Shown: piece by piece, positions 15,650 through 24,136 of the stretch
Layout: every line of letters starts with the position of its first letter
Position numbering within the stretch: the stretch's first letter is position 1
Translations under genes and position numbers: made by a program
NCBI GenBank assembly: GCA_035308965.1
Contig: DATGFN010000023.1
Coordinates: forward strand, 1-64,000
DNA: 64,000 nt
Direction: 5' to 3'
DNA from: DASYXZ01 sp035308965
GTDB taxonomy: Bacteria; Acidobacteriota; Terriglobia; UBA7540
The notes under the pieces: generated by a model
The model's input: only the letters and a program-made list of their open reading frames with translations
The model's database searches: none
What the model was told of the DNA's origin: nothing

Positions 15650-17110
15650 ATGCCAAACGATTCGGAAGTTAGCCGACGAGATTTTCTGAAGACTGGCGCC
15701 AAGACCAGCGCCGGGCTTGCCGCGCTCAGCGGAATTACTTTCATTACTCAACCGGAGCGCGTATTCGGCGCCAACGATCGCGTGCGCGTCGCGGTTTGCG
15801 GAATTCGCGGTCAGGGCTTCGTGCACGTCAGGGAATACTCAAAGATGCCGAACGTGGAAATTGCGGCCGTTTGCGACATTGACGAAAACGTGATCGGCGA
15901 AAAGACAGCTCTGATGGACAAAATGAATATTCCCAAGGTCAAAACTTACACTGACGTTCGCAAGTTATTGGAAGACAAATCAGTGGACGCGATTTCCATC
16001 GCCACTCCCAACCATTGGCATTCACTCATCGGAATTTGGGGCTGCCAGGCAGGGAAGGATGTTTACGTGGAAAAGCCTTGCTCACATAACTGGTGGGAAG
16101 GCCGCCAGTTGGTCGCCGCCGCAAAAAAATACGATCGGATTGTCCAGCACGGAACCAACAGCCGTTCGGGAGATGCCATCATTGAGGCGGTCCAGAAAAT
16201 GCGGGATGGTTTGATTGGTGAAATCTACCTGTCACGCGGCTTGTGCTACAAGTGGCGGGATACCATCGGTCGCACTCCGGAGTCCGCCGTGCCGCCGGGA
16301 GTTCATTATGACCTGTGGACGGGTCCCGCTCCGCTCAAGCCTTTCACCAAAAACCGCTTTCACTATAACTGGCATTGGATCTGGGATACAGGTAATGGTG
16401 ACATCGGCAACCAGGGCATTCATGAAATGGACGTGGCCCGTTGGGGGCTGGGCGTGGGATTTCCCACCAAGGTGTCTGCCATCGGCGGCCACTTTATGTT
16501 TGATGACGACCAACAGACTCCCAACACGCTGAACTGCGCCTTTGAGTTCGAAACGGCGGAGGGAAAACGCAAGATGCTCGAGTTTGAAGTTCGCCACTGG
16601 ATGACCCCCCACGAGGCCGAAATCGGCACCCCTGCCTACAAGAGCGGCGGACTTCCACCTGCGGGCCTTGAAACTGCCGCGCCCAAGACCGCCAAAGCCG
16701 GAGCCAGGGGTCCCAGACTTGGTCCCTCGGCGGGGACGCACAATACCGTCGGGAATATCTTCTATGGCTCGAAGGGATATCTGGCCATGGACGGGTATGA
16801 CTCCTACAAAAGCTGGCTGGGCGACGAACAGGAGCCAGGCCCTGAGAAGCTACACGCTGGCGGCAACAATTGGGCCAATTTCATCGCATGTGTTCAGAGC
16901 CGCAAAAAGGAGAACCTGAACGCGCCGGTTTTGGAGGGTCACATCTCCGCAACTTTGGTTCACCTGGCCAATGTTTCCTATCGCCTGGGAAGAACGCTGA
17001 AATTTAATCCAGCCACCGAACAAGTGGTGGGCGACGACGAAGCCAACAATCTGATGCGGGATGGCGATCGCGGATACCGCGCGCCCTACGTGGTGCCGGA
17101 GCAAGTCTGA
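15650..17110 (+). CDS. Tat-exported Gfo/Idh/MocA-family oxidoreductase
   Basis: A 486-residue NAD(P)-dependent sugar-type oxidoreductase with a twin-arginine export signal (SRRDFLKTGAK at residues 4-14, then a hydrophobic stretch). The Rossmann domain starts at VRVAVCGIRGQGFVHV; the EKP motif (VYVEKPCSHN) is the family signature, and GNGDIGNQGIHEMDVARWGL belongs to the substrate domain. Tat export with cofactor is typical of this subfamily in planctomycetes and acidobacteria. The substrate is unknown. The nearby sugar isomerase/epimerase at 17919-18812 often accompanies such enzymes. Confidence 0.88.
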   Translation: MPNDSEVSRRDFLKTGAKTSAGLAALSGITFITQPERVFGANDRVRVAVCGIRGQGFVHVREYSKMPNVEIAAVCDIDENVIGEKTALMDKMNIPKVKTYTDVRKLLEDKSVDAISIATPNHWHSLIGIWGCQAGKDVYVEKPCSHNWWEGRQLVAAAKKYDRIVQHGTNSRSGDAIIEAVQKMRDGLIGEIYLSRGLCYKWRDTIGRTPESAVPPGVHYDLWTGPAPLKPFTKNRFHYNWHWIWDTGNGDIGNQGIHEMDVARWGLGVGFPTKVSAIGGHFMFDDDQQTPNTLNCAFEFETAEGKRKMLEFEVRHWMTPHEAEIGTPAYKSGGLPPAGLETAAPKTAKAGARGPRLGPSAGTHNTVGNIFYGSKGYLAMDGYDSYKSWLGDEQEPGPEKLHAGGNNWANFIACVQSRKKENLNAPVLEGHISATLVHLANVSYRLGRTLKFNPATEQVVGDDEANNLMRDGDRGYRAPYVVPEQV

Positions 17111-17156
17111 GCCGTAGATGAATTATTCTTTTCAGTTGTCAATTTGAGCGCGACGA

Positions 17157-17855
17157 ATGTCCCTGCCCCGAGCATGGTTATCCTGGAGTTCCGGTAAGGA
17201 CAGCGCGTGGGCGTTGCACACCACACGGCTGGGCGGCGATGTGGAAATTGTCGCATTGCTGACCACGGTCAACTCAACTCATGCCCGAGTGGCCATGCAT
17301 GCCGTGCGCGAGAGCTTGCTCGAGTCCCAAGCCGAGGCAGTGGGCTTGCCCCTGGTGAAGGTCCCCATTCCTTCACCTTGCCCCAATGAAGTTTATGAGC
17401 AGGCCATGGCGGGCGCAATGGAGCGGGCGCGGGCCGGAGGCGTTACCCACATGGTCTTTGGGGATTTGTTTCTAGAGGACATTCGTAAATACCGGGAGGA
17501 GAAGCTCGCCGCGTGCGGCATGAAGCCACTGTTTCCAATCTGGGGAATTGACACCGTGCGCCTCGCCAGGGAGATGGTTGGGGCGGGATTGAAAGCCTAT
17601 TTGACTTGTGTCGATCCCAAACAACTGGATCCAAAGTTTGCTGGACGCGTTTTTGATTCCACGTTACTAGCAGAACTGCCAGCGGCGGTCGACCCGTGCG
17701 GGGAGAAAGGCGAATTCCACACTTTTGCCTACCAAGGCCCGATGTTTCGCAGGCCTATTGCGGCCACGGTTGGCGAGGTCGTCGAACGCGACGGGTTTTA
17801 TTTTGCGGATGTCCTTCCCGGCGAAACCGTGGGCCGCGTCGCCCGCCAATCTTGA
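17157..17855 (+). CDS. PF01902-type ATP-binding protein (diphthine-ammonia-ligase-like)
   Basis: A 232-residue protein of the PP-loop (adenine-nucleotide alpha hydrolase) superfamily. The ATP loop is SWSSGKDSAWALH near residue 9, the central motif HMVFGDLFLEDIRKYREE and the C-terminal DPCGEKGEFHTFAY are diagnostic of the Dph6/MJ0570 family. In eukaryotes and archaea this family amidates diphthine on EF2; bacteria lack diphthamide, so the bacterial substrate is unknown. It starts 46 bases after the Gfo/Idh stop on the same strand. Confidence 0.85.
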   Translation: MSLPRAWLSWSSGKDSAWALHTTRLGGDVEIVALLTTVNSTHARVAMHAVRESLLESQAEAVGLPLVKVPIPSPCPNEVYEQAMAGAMERARAGGVTHMVFGDLFLEDIRKYREEKLAACGMKPLFPIWGIDTVRLAREMVGAGLKAYLTCVDPKQLDPKFAGRVFDSTLLAELPAAVDPCGEKGEFHTFAYQGPMFRRPIAATVGEVVERDGFYFADVLPGETVGRVARQS

Positions 17856-17918
17856 GAAGAATGCGCGGATAGCCGCGGCAATCGCTCAAGGCCAACTAAT
17901 TTCAACCTCACGCCCAAA

Positions 17919-18812
17919 CTAAAGGCCGTGCTTTGCGGCCATCCTCTGCAAGAATTTAGCTGACTCCAAATACTGGGCGTCGATGTCGGAGACCATGCCC
18001 ACGTCCACCGCCAGGTAGCCGGAGAACTTATGTTTTTTCAGGCCCTGGAAAACGCCGTCCCAATCCACCGTGCCCCGTCCCGCGGCCACGTGATCGTTCA
18101 CCCGGCCGTCATTGTCGGCGGCGTGGACGTAGAAAATCCGGCTGCCGAGTTTCTCCACGCTGAGCGCCAGAATTTCCTTCTGCGCGTTCTGATGGGCGGT
18201 GTCGAGGACCGCGCCAAAATTGTCATCGCCCACAGCGTCCATCATCCGAAGGATGGCGTCGGTATTGCTTAAGAGTTCGCCCACGCGCGGCTCCACGCAG
18301 AAACGCAAATTGGCCTTTTTCGCTTCCTGGGTGAAAAAGCTGAAGCTCTCCACCATCGCCCCCCATTGTCTTTGCCATTGAAATGACGGATCCACTTCTA
18401 CGCTAAACTGTTTTCCGTAGCTGATGCTTTCCTTATAGGGAGAATCGCCGCGAAAACGCAGGGGTGGCGTGAAACTGTCCGCTTGGATGGTGGCGCAATC
18501 GAAAAACTTCGCAATCTCGATGCCCCGCTTGAACAGCTCCCAGGACTCCTCGCGCTCCTTGCGATCCAGGCTGACCGATTGGGGAAGCACGGGGCAGAAA
18601 TTAATAACTTTCAGGCCCTCGCCCTCGCAAAACTTTTTGAGCTCATGCCGCTTTTCGTAAACGGCCAGCAGGTTTTCCCGCCGCACTCCCTCGAGTTCCA
18701 CAAACTCGAACCCCAGGCTCTTCATTTCGCCCAAGACTTTAAAGGTTTGTTCAATGGAGGGCGGATATCCATATTTCGTAATGGCGTATAGCCAGCAGCA
18801 ACTGATTTTCAT
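17919..18812 (-). CDS. Sugar phosphate isomerase/epimerase-like TIM-barrel protein
   Basis: A 297-residue xylose-isomerase/AP-endonuclease-2 superfamily barrel. Metal-site landmarks are FVELEGV, CVEPRVGE, VLDTAHQN and YVHAADNDG, with the tail VAAGRGTVDWDGVFQ; these supply the usual Glu/Asp/His ligands. A sugar isomerase or epimerase is likely; the substrate is not readable. The ATG at 18812 is preceded by AAAGGAG; a longer in-frame start at 18872 lacks support. It is convergent with the Gfo/Idh and PF01902 genes, which may share a carbohydrate pathway. Confidence 0.83.
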   Translation of the reverse strand: MKISCCWLYAITKYGYPPSIEQTFKVLGEMKSLGFEFVELEGVRRENLLAVYEKRHELKKFCEGEGLKVINFCPVLPQSVSLDRKEREESWELFKRGIEIAKFFDCATIQADSFTPPLRFRGDSPYKESISYGKQFSVEVDPSFQWQRQWGAMVESFSFFTQEAKKANLRFCVEPRVGELLSNTDAILRMMDAVGDDNFGAVLDTAHQNAQKEILALSVEKLGSRIFYVHAADNDGRVNDHVAAGRGTVDWDGVFQGLKKHKFSGYLAVDVGMVSDIDAQYLESAKFLQRMAAKHGL

Positions 18813-18905
18813 CTTCGGAATCTCCTTTTCGGGACTTGCATTGTATCGCGAGAGCGCACGTCTGCCCAACAAGGAATTGAAACGTTGCGAAGTGTCCTAA
18901 ATCCC

Positions 18906-18975
18906 CTGGGAGCGCGGGCGTCTCGCCCGCAATTTGATGATTAGGAAAGAGCGGGCGAGACGCCCGCGCTCCCAG
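18906..18975. repeat. Perfect 25-bp inverted repeat
   Basis: Arms at 18906-18930 (CTGGGAGCGCGGGCGTCTCG then CCCGC) and 18951-18975 are exact reverse complements, separated by a 20-base AT-rich loop. No coding sequence overlaps it. It resembles a REP/MITE-like unit rather than a terminator, since no T-tract follows on either strand. Confidence 0.8.
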
Positions 18976-19179
18976 CAATGCAAGCCCGGACACTACCCGG
19001 CGTTGCGCTCGTACCCCGGAATCCTGACGTGCTTTGGGATGGCGCCAGCAAGACTAAATAATTGGAACAAGTGAAAGGGTTGTGGTGTCAATAATAGCGA
19101 AAGGCAAGATGCGAGCCGTAGGAATTGAAGGCGAAACGGCACAATTCGCGGTGTGCCGGCGCCAAGACGAGGTGGAACC

Positions 19180-20202
19180 ATGTTTGACGCCAATCTCCTT
19201 GATTCGTCTCCGGAACGCGTGCCCGTGCTTGAATGGCGGCATTGGGTGGGGGCTTTCGGTGTTGGGGTGATGAGCGGAATCGCAAGTTATCTCCTCTTAC
19301 CATTGATGTTCAGCCCTTCTTCCAAGGCACGGTTGTTCGAATCTCTTTTACTTGGCATCGCAGCCATGCTGTACGAGTTGATGCTCTGGTACGTTCTTGC
19401 GGACGCGCGTCACCTTGGGCTAAACGCCTGGAGATGGTCCATCGTCTTGCTGGTGTTAAACGTCGCCGGGTTTGTAGCCTACCTGGTCTACTCAGCCTAC
19501 AAAACGGGAGACTGGAAACGGGCGGCGTTGCCCATCGCATACATGTTGGAAGGCATTGTGGTGTGTGTGCTGTTGTTGGTGCCGCTTATCTACACGCAGG
19601 CGTTGCCTGATTCAAGATGGAGCCTGACGACGATTCCGCCGCCGCCCTTGGGGACTCATACGGGTAATCCGAATGTGAAGCCCATAATTCACACCCCGGT
19701 TCGCTTCGACACAAACGTCCAATTTATTTTCCCGCAGCCTTTCAAACTCCCCAACGATGAAACGGAAACCGGTAATGCCACTGAGAATCCTGGTGGCCCT
19801 GGCACCATGGGGCTACCGTTAGAGCCCGGACCAATTGGCGATCCCTTTGGATCGCCGATCGGTTCAGTCATGCCGCAGCCACTCAAGCCCGTGGTCAAGT
19901 CACCGACCCCCATACGTGTTTACAGGCCTACCAGCGTGCAAGAAGCCAAATTGATATTTGGCCCGAAACCTGAGTATCCCCAAATGGCGAGGATCACGCG
20001 CACCCAAGGCGAGGTTGAATTGAAGGCTATCATCGGCAAGGATGGGACAATCCAGGAGTTGAAGGTCATCTCAGGATCACCGCTTTTAATCCGGGCAGCG
20101 GTGGATGCAGTTTCTCGATGGCGCTACCAACCCACACTGCTGAATGGAGAGCCGGTGGAGGTGGTGACAGACATTACTGTTAATTTCATTTTGAGCGAAT
20201 AG
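19180..20202 (+). CDS. TonB-family protein with four N-terminal membrane helices
   Basis: A 340-residue protein. Residues 1-145 contain four hydrophobic helices (around ASYLLLPLMF, LLLGIAAMLYELMLWYVLA, VLLVLNVAGFVAYLVY, IVVCVLLLVPLIYT), then a Pro/Gly-rich periplasmic linker, then a TonB C-terminal domain: PKPEYPQMARITRTQGEVELK, GTIQELKVISGSPLL, AVDAVSRWRYQPTLLNGEPV. Classic TonB has one N-terminal helix. No ExbB/ExbD is nearby. The ATG at 19180 follows GAGGTGG; the helix count argues for a structural or sensory membrane domain. Confidence 0.85.
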   Translation: MFDANLLDSSPERVPVLEWRHWVGAFGVGVMSGIASYLLLPLMFSPSSKARLFESLLLGIAAMLYELMLWYVLADARHLGLNAWRWSIVLLVLNVAGFVAYLVYSAYKTGDWKRAALPIAYMLEGIVVCVLLLVPLIYTQALPDSRWSLTTIPPPPLGTHTGNPNVKPIIHTPVRFDTNVQFIFPQPFKLPNDETETGNATENPGGPGTMGLPLEPGPIGDPFGSPIGSVMPQPLKPVVKSPTPIRVYRPTSVQEAKLIFGPKPEYPQMARITRTQGEVELKAIIGKDGTIQELKVISGSPLLIRAAVDAVSRWRYQPTLLNGEPVEVVTDITVNFILSE

Positions 20203-20391
20203 AAAGCTGTCAATAAGGTTTGGTCTGGTTTTTTCCGCGGAAGCTCGCGTTGAAGATGCTGCCTCCATCCATTCCCGCCGAGCGCTATTCAATGCGAATT
20301 GCTCTTCTCCTTTTGCCCGCCTTGCCGAAACAAACTGTGACATTATGAATCAGCCCGTCGTAGAACCTGAGGGGGAACGCCTTAAACACCC

Positions 20392-22956
20392 ATGCCGCGA
20401 AGCTCACTCATCGAGCATCTCGACGACTTTCACAAACGGGGAATGGAGACTGCCTTTGTCCACCGGCGCGGATACCGGACCGTTCGGTGGTCCTACAGCC
20501 AGATCGCAGAAACTGTCAGACAATTTGCGCGCGAGCTGGAAGAGCGGGGAATTGCCCTGGGCGATCGTGTCCTAATCTGGGGCGAAAACTGTGCGGAATG
20601 GGTCATCGCGTTTTGGGGCTGCGCCTTGTGCGGCGCAGTGGCTGTTCCGGTGGATTTCATCGCCGCGCCGGACTTCGCGCAGCGGGTTTCCAAGGAAGTC
20701 GAAACCAAACTGCTGGTTTGCTCGCGGGAGGTGGACTGGGCCGGCCTTGCGTTGCCCGTTTTGTTTCTTGACAGCTTGCGCGAGTCAGTTTCCCGTCACT
20801 CCGCCGCTCCCTTTCCGGCGCCGGAATTGCAGCGCGATGACACGCTCGAGATTGTTTTCACTTCAGGAACCACCTTCGACCCACGCGGAGTGGTGATTTC
20901 GCACGGAAACGTGCTTGCCAATCTGGAGCCGCTTGAACACGAAATAAAGAAATATCTCAAAGCGGAACGGCTCCTTCATCCCCTCCGGTTCTTGAATCTG
21001 GTCCCGCTCAGCCACGTTTTCGGCCAATTCATGGGAATGTTTGTGCCGCCCTTGCTGGGCGGCACGGTGATTTTCCACGACTCGCTAAACCCGTCGGAAA
21101 TCATGCGCACCATTAAAGATCAGAGAGTGTCGGTGCTGGTGGCCGTGCCCCGCCTGCTTCAATCGCTCAAGGAAAAGGTCGAGCGCGATTTTGAAATCGC
21201 AGGGCGTTTGGATGATTTCCGGCGCCGGCTGCAAGCCTCCGAAAACTTGCGTTTCCTCAGGCGCTGGTGGCGCTTCCGGAAAGTTCACCGCCAATTCGGC
21301 TGGAAATTTATGGCATTCATATCCGGCGGGGCGGCGCTCGACCCAGAAATTGAGGTCTTTTGGCGGCGGATGGGCTTCGCTGTAATTCAAGGTTACGGCA
21401 TGACGGAAACGACTTCGCTGGTGAGCGTTAACCATCCCTTCCGTTTAAGCCAAGGCTCGATCGGAAAATTAATCCCGGGAGTGGAAATGAAACTGAGCGC
21501 CGACGGGGAAATCCTGGTTCGGGGCGAGAATATTGCATCCCGTTTTTGGCAAGGCAACGAATCGAAGCCGGCGGAAGGTAAGGCAGGAATTTACGACGGG
21601 TGGTTTCACACCGGCGATTTGGGAGAATTGGACCAGGAAGGGAGTCTATATTTTAAAGGGCGCAAGAAAGATGTGATCGTAACCCCGGAAGGAATGAAGG
21701 TTTATCCCGCCGACCTGGAGGCTGCTTTGCGTCGCCAGCCCGAGGTTCGGGATTGTGTGGTAGTGGGAGCGGCGCGTGGAGGCAATGCAGAGCCCTGCGC
21801 GGTATTGATCCTGCGATACGGCAGCGTCGATCCTGAATCCACAGTGCAGCGCGCCAACAACTTGCTCGCCGGGTTTCAACGAATACACCGTTGGCTCGTC
21901 TGGCCCGACGATGACTTTCCTCGCACCTCCACCCAAAAGCCCCGCGCCCAGCTCATCCGGCAATTCGTGCAAGCCCAACTTGGCGAGCAGAGTGAAGCAT
22001 CGAGGCAAACTTTGCATAACCACGGCACGCTCGCCTCATTGATTGGACGCATCACTGGCAAGAAAACGGCGCGTTTGCCGGACGGCGCCAACCTTGCGGT
22101 TGATTTAAATCTCAGCTCAATCGACCGGGTGGAATTGCTAAGTGCCCTCGAAGACCGCTACCAGGTGGAAATCGACGAAAGCGAATTTGGCGCAGCCTCG
22201 ACCGTAGGCGATTTGGAGAAGATGCTCCAACAGCCTGCGGCGTCCGAACCTAAATATCATTTTCCACGCTGGACCCAACGATGGCCTGTTACCTGGATTC
22301 GATTGGTGGTCTATTATTGCTTGTCCTGGCCCGCAACCTTGTTGCTCGGCTATCCCCGGGTTGTGGGCAAGGGAAACTTGAATGGAGTGCGCGGACCGCT
22401 GCTGATCGTCTCCAATCACGTCACCTATGTCGATATAGGTTTTATTCTGGCAGCGCTGCCCCCGCGATTTCGCCACCGGGTTGCCGTGGCCATGCTCGGC
22501 GAGCGATTGCGCGCCATGCGCCATCCACCTTCGACAGCGGGAATATTCAGCCGCTGGCTTGACCGAATTGATTACTTTTTGGTGGTGGCCTTATTTAACG
22601 TGTTTCCATTGCCCCAACAGACTGGCTTTCGGAGGGCCTTTGCGTTTGCGGGGGAGTCAGCGGACCGGGGCTACAGTGTGGTCGTTTTCCCCGAGGGCCG
22701 GCGAACAATGACCGGGAAGATGTCGCCCTTTCGCGCCGGGATTGGGCTTCTGGCTAAGCGATTGGATTTGCCCGTGCTTCCCATCCGCATTGACGGGCTC
22801 TTTGAGCTCAAGCGAGCCGGCAAACGGATGGCGCGTCCGGGTGCGGTTACCGTCACGTTTGGCGCGCCCATTCAAATCGATCGAGCTGCCGAGCCGGAAT
22901 CGATCGCACGCGACCTGGAATCGCGGGTGAAGTCGCTGGCAGCGTCGGAGGAATAA
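20392..22956 (+). CDS. Acyl-activating enzyme-ACP-acyltransferase fusion
   Basis: An 854-residue three-part protein. Residues about 1-510 are an ANL adenylating enzyme: VFTSGTTFDPRGVV (P-loop, usually SGTTGxPKG), VIQGYGMTETTS, YDGWFHTGDLG and KGRKKDVIVTPEGMKV. Residues about 560-610 resemble an acyl-carrier domain with LSSIDRVELLSAL, where a Ser could carry phosphopantetheine. Residues about 640-850 are PlsC-like, with NHVTYVD (HX4D) and FPEGRRTMTGKMSPFRAG. It likely activates a fatty acid and transfers it to a lysophospholipid, like Aas but with a built-in carrier. Confidence 0.87.
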   Translation: MPRSSLIEHLDDFHKRGMETAFVHRRGYRTVRWSYSQIAETVRQFARELEERGIALGDRVLIWGENCAEWVIAFWGCALCGAVAVPVDFIAAPDFAQRVSKEVETKLLVCSREVDWAGLALPVLFLDSLRESVSRHSAAPFPAPELQRDDTLEIVFTSGTTFDPRGVVISHGNVLANLEPLEHEIKKYLKAERLLHPLRFLNLVPLSHVFGQFMGMFVPPLLGGTVIFHDSLNPSEIMRTIKDQRVSVLVAVPRLLQSLKEKVERDFEIAGRLDDFRRRLQASENLRFLRRWWRFRKVHRQFGWKFMAFISGGAALDPEIEVFWRRMGFAVIQGYGMTETTSLVSVNHPFRLSQGSIGKLIPGVEMKLSADGEILVRGENIASRFWQGNESKPAEGKAGIYDGWFHTGDLGELDQEGSLYFKGRKKDVIVTPEGMKVYPADLEAALRRQPEVRDCVVVGAARGGNAEPCAVLILRYGSVDPESTVQRANNLLAGFQRIHRWLVWPDDDFPRTSTQKPRAQLIRQFVQAQLGEQSEASRQTLHNHGTLASLIGRITGKKTARLPDGANLAVDLNLSSIDRVELLSALEDRYQVEIDESEFGAASTVGDLEKMLQQPAASEPKYHFPRWTQRWPVTWIRLVVYYCLSWPATLLLGYPRVVGKGNLNGVRGPLLIVSNHVTYVDIGFILAALPPRFRHRVAVAMLGERLRAMRHPPSTAGIFSRWLDRIDYFLVVALFNVFPLPQQTGFRRAFAFAGESADRGYSVVVFPEGRRTMTGKMSPFRAGIGLLAKRLDLPVLPIRIDGLFELKRAGKRMARPGAVTVTFGAPIQIDRAAEPESIARDLESRVKSLAASEE

Positions 22957-23106
22957 CCACCCCGGCGCAATAACCACCCCGTCCGTCGGCCGACGGACTT
23001 CCCCTCCTGAATCAGGAGGGGAGCTAAAACCAAAAACAGGAGGGGAATTTAAACTAACGATCCCCTCCTCAAATGAGGAGGGGTGGCGCGCCCAGCGCCG
23101 GGGTGG
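22957..23106. repeat. Cluster of CCACCCC/CCCCTCCT palindromic elements
   Basis: Two CCACCCC units (22957-22963, 22974-22980), the palindrome CCCCTCCTGAATCAGGAGGGG (23001-23021), a single AGGAGGGG near 23038 and another palindrome CCCCTCCTCAAATGAGGAGG (23062-23083) lie between the fusion gene and egtD, ending in GGGGTGG at 23100-23106. It shares boundary and core with the element at 13739-13791. It may also act as a bidirectional terminator for the two convergent genes. Confidence 0.75.
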
Positions 23107-23147
23107 TGAAGGTGAGGATTCTGTTTTTACCTCTCAAACCTCAATTA

Positions 23148-24116
23148 CTACTCCGCGATCAAGAGACTCTCCACAAAGGGCCACTCACTATCCGCCCATT
23201 GCGCGTCGCACTTGAAACCGGACTGGGCCGCGATCGCAGATACTTCTTTCAAAGTGTATTTGTGGCTGCTCTCTGTCCAAATGGTTTCACCCTTGCGCAA
23301 ATGGACGGACAGGCCGGCTTTGGTGATGGAGACAGTCTGGGCGCGGGTTGAACGCAAGTGCATTTCAATCCGCCTTTCAGCGTGATCGAAGCGAACCATA
23401 TGTTCGAAATGTCGCAGATTAAAATCCGCGTCGAGCTCGCGATTGATGCGGGCGAGAAGATTAAGATTGAACGCCGCCGTAACGCCCAGCGGATCGTCGT
23501 AAGCCTGAACTAATTGGGAAACGGATTTCTCCAGGTCGGTTGAGAGGAGCATCACGTCACCCGGCTTCAAGATGTGGCGTATCTCCTGCAAGAATCGCAC
23601 TGCGGCGGGGCGATCGAAATTCCCTATGGTGCTGCCGAGAAACAGAACCAGAATGCGATAACCATCGGGCCGGCGGGCGGCGACGGCCAGCAACCCGTCC
23701 AGGTACTCTTTTTCGAATCCAACTATGCTGATGCAATCGATCTGTTGTAGCCGCAGTTTTGCCGTTGCCAGCGCTGACCGGGAGATTTCAATCGGGTAAT
23801 AGGTGGTGGGCTGCCGCCGGCAAAAGGCCTCAAGCAGCCAGCGCGTCTTGCGCGCATTGCCGCTACCCAACTCCGCCACCACCACCGGACTTGGAACGCG
23901 GTCCACGATGGCTTGCGCGTGATCCCGCAAAATCCGCTCATCGGCGCGCGTGAGTCCATACTCGGGGAGGAGGCAAATCGCATCGAATAGTGCTGAACCT
24001 ATGTCATCATAAAGATATTTCGAAGGTAATTCCTTCTGGCCTTTCTTGCTTAATCCCGCACGAATGTCATGGGCAAAGTCTGCGATCGAGAATTCGATGA
24101 TTCCCTGGGTGATCAT
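23148..24116 (-). CDS. egtD: L-histidine N-alpha-methyltransferase EgtD
   Basis: Trimethylates histidine with three SAM to give hercynine, the first ergothioneine step. The 322-residue protein has the SAM motif VVAELGSGNARKT, YYPIEISRSAL, FLGSTIGNF and the diagnostic block DDPLGVTAAFNLNLLARINR with FNLRHFEHMVRFD. It starts 20 bases downstream of egtB on the same strand, so the two are surely co-transcribed. The order egtB-egtD without egtA, egtC or egtE is seen in several non-actinobacterial phyla. Confidence 0.95.
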   Translation of the reverse strand: MITQGIIEFSIADFAHDIRAGLSKKGQKELPSKYLYDDIGSALFDAICLLPEYGLTRADERILRDHAQAIVDRVPSPVVVAELGSGNARKTRWLLEAFCRRQPTTYYPIEISRSALATAKLRLQQIDCISIVGFEKEYLDGLLAVAARRPDGYRILVLFLGSTIGNFDRPAAVRFLQEIRHILKPGDVMLLSTDLEKSVSQLVQAYDDPLGVTAAFNLNLLARINRELDADFNLRHFEHMVRFDHAERRIEMHLRSTRAQTVSITKAGLSVHLRKGETIWTESSHKYTLKEVSAIAAQSGFKCDAQWADSEWPFVESLLIAE

Positions 24117-24136
24117 TTTGTCTCCTCAAAAAAGTC

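Noticed and set aside
22957..23106. Repeated CCCCTCCT units considered as a CRISPR array
   Set aside because: Units are palindromic, unevenly spaced and not separated by unique spacers of constant size; no cas genes are nearby.
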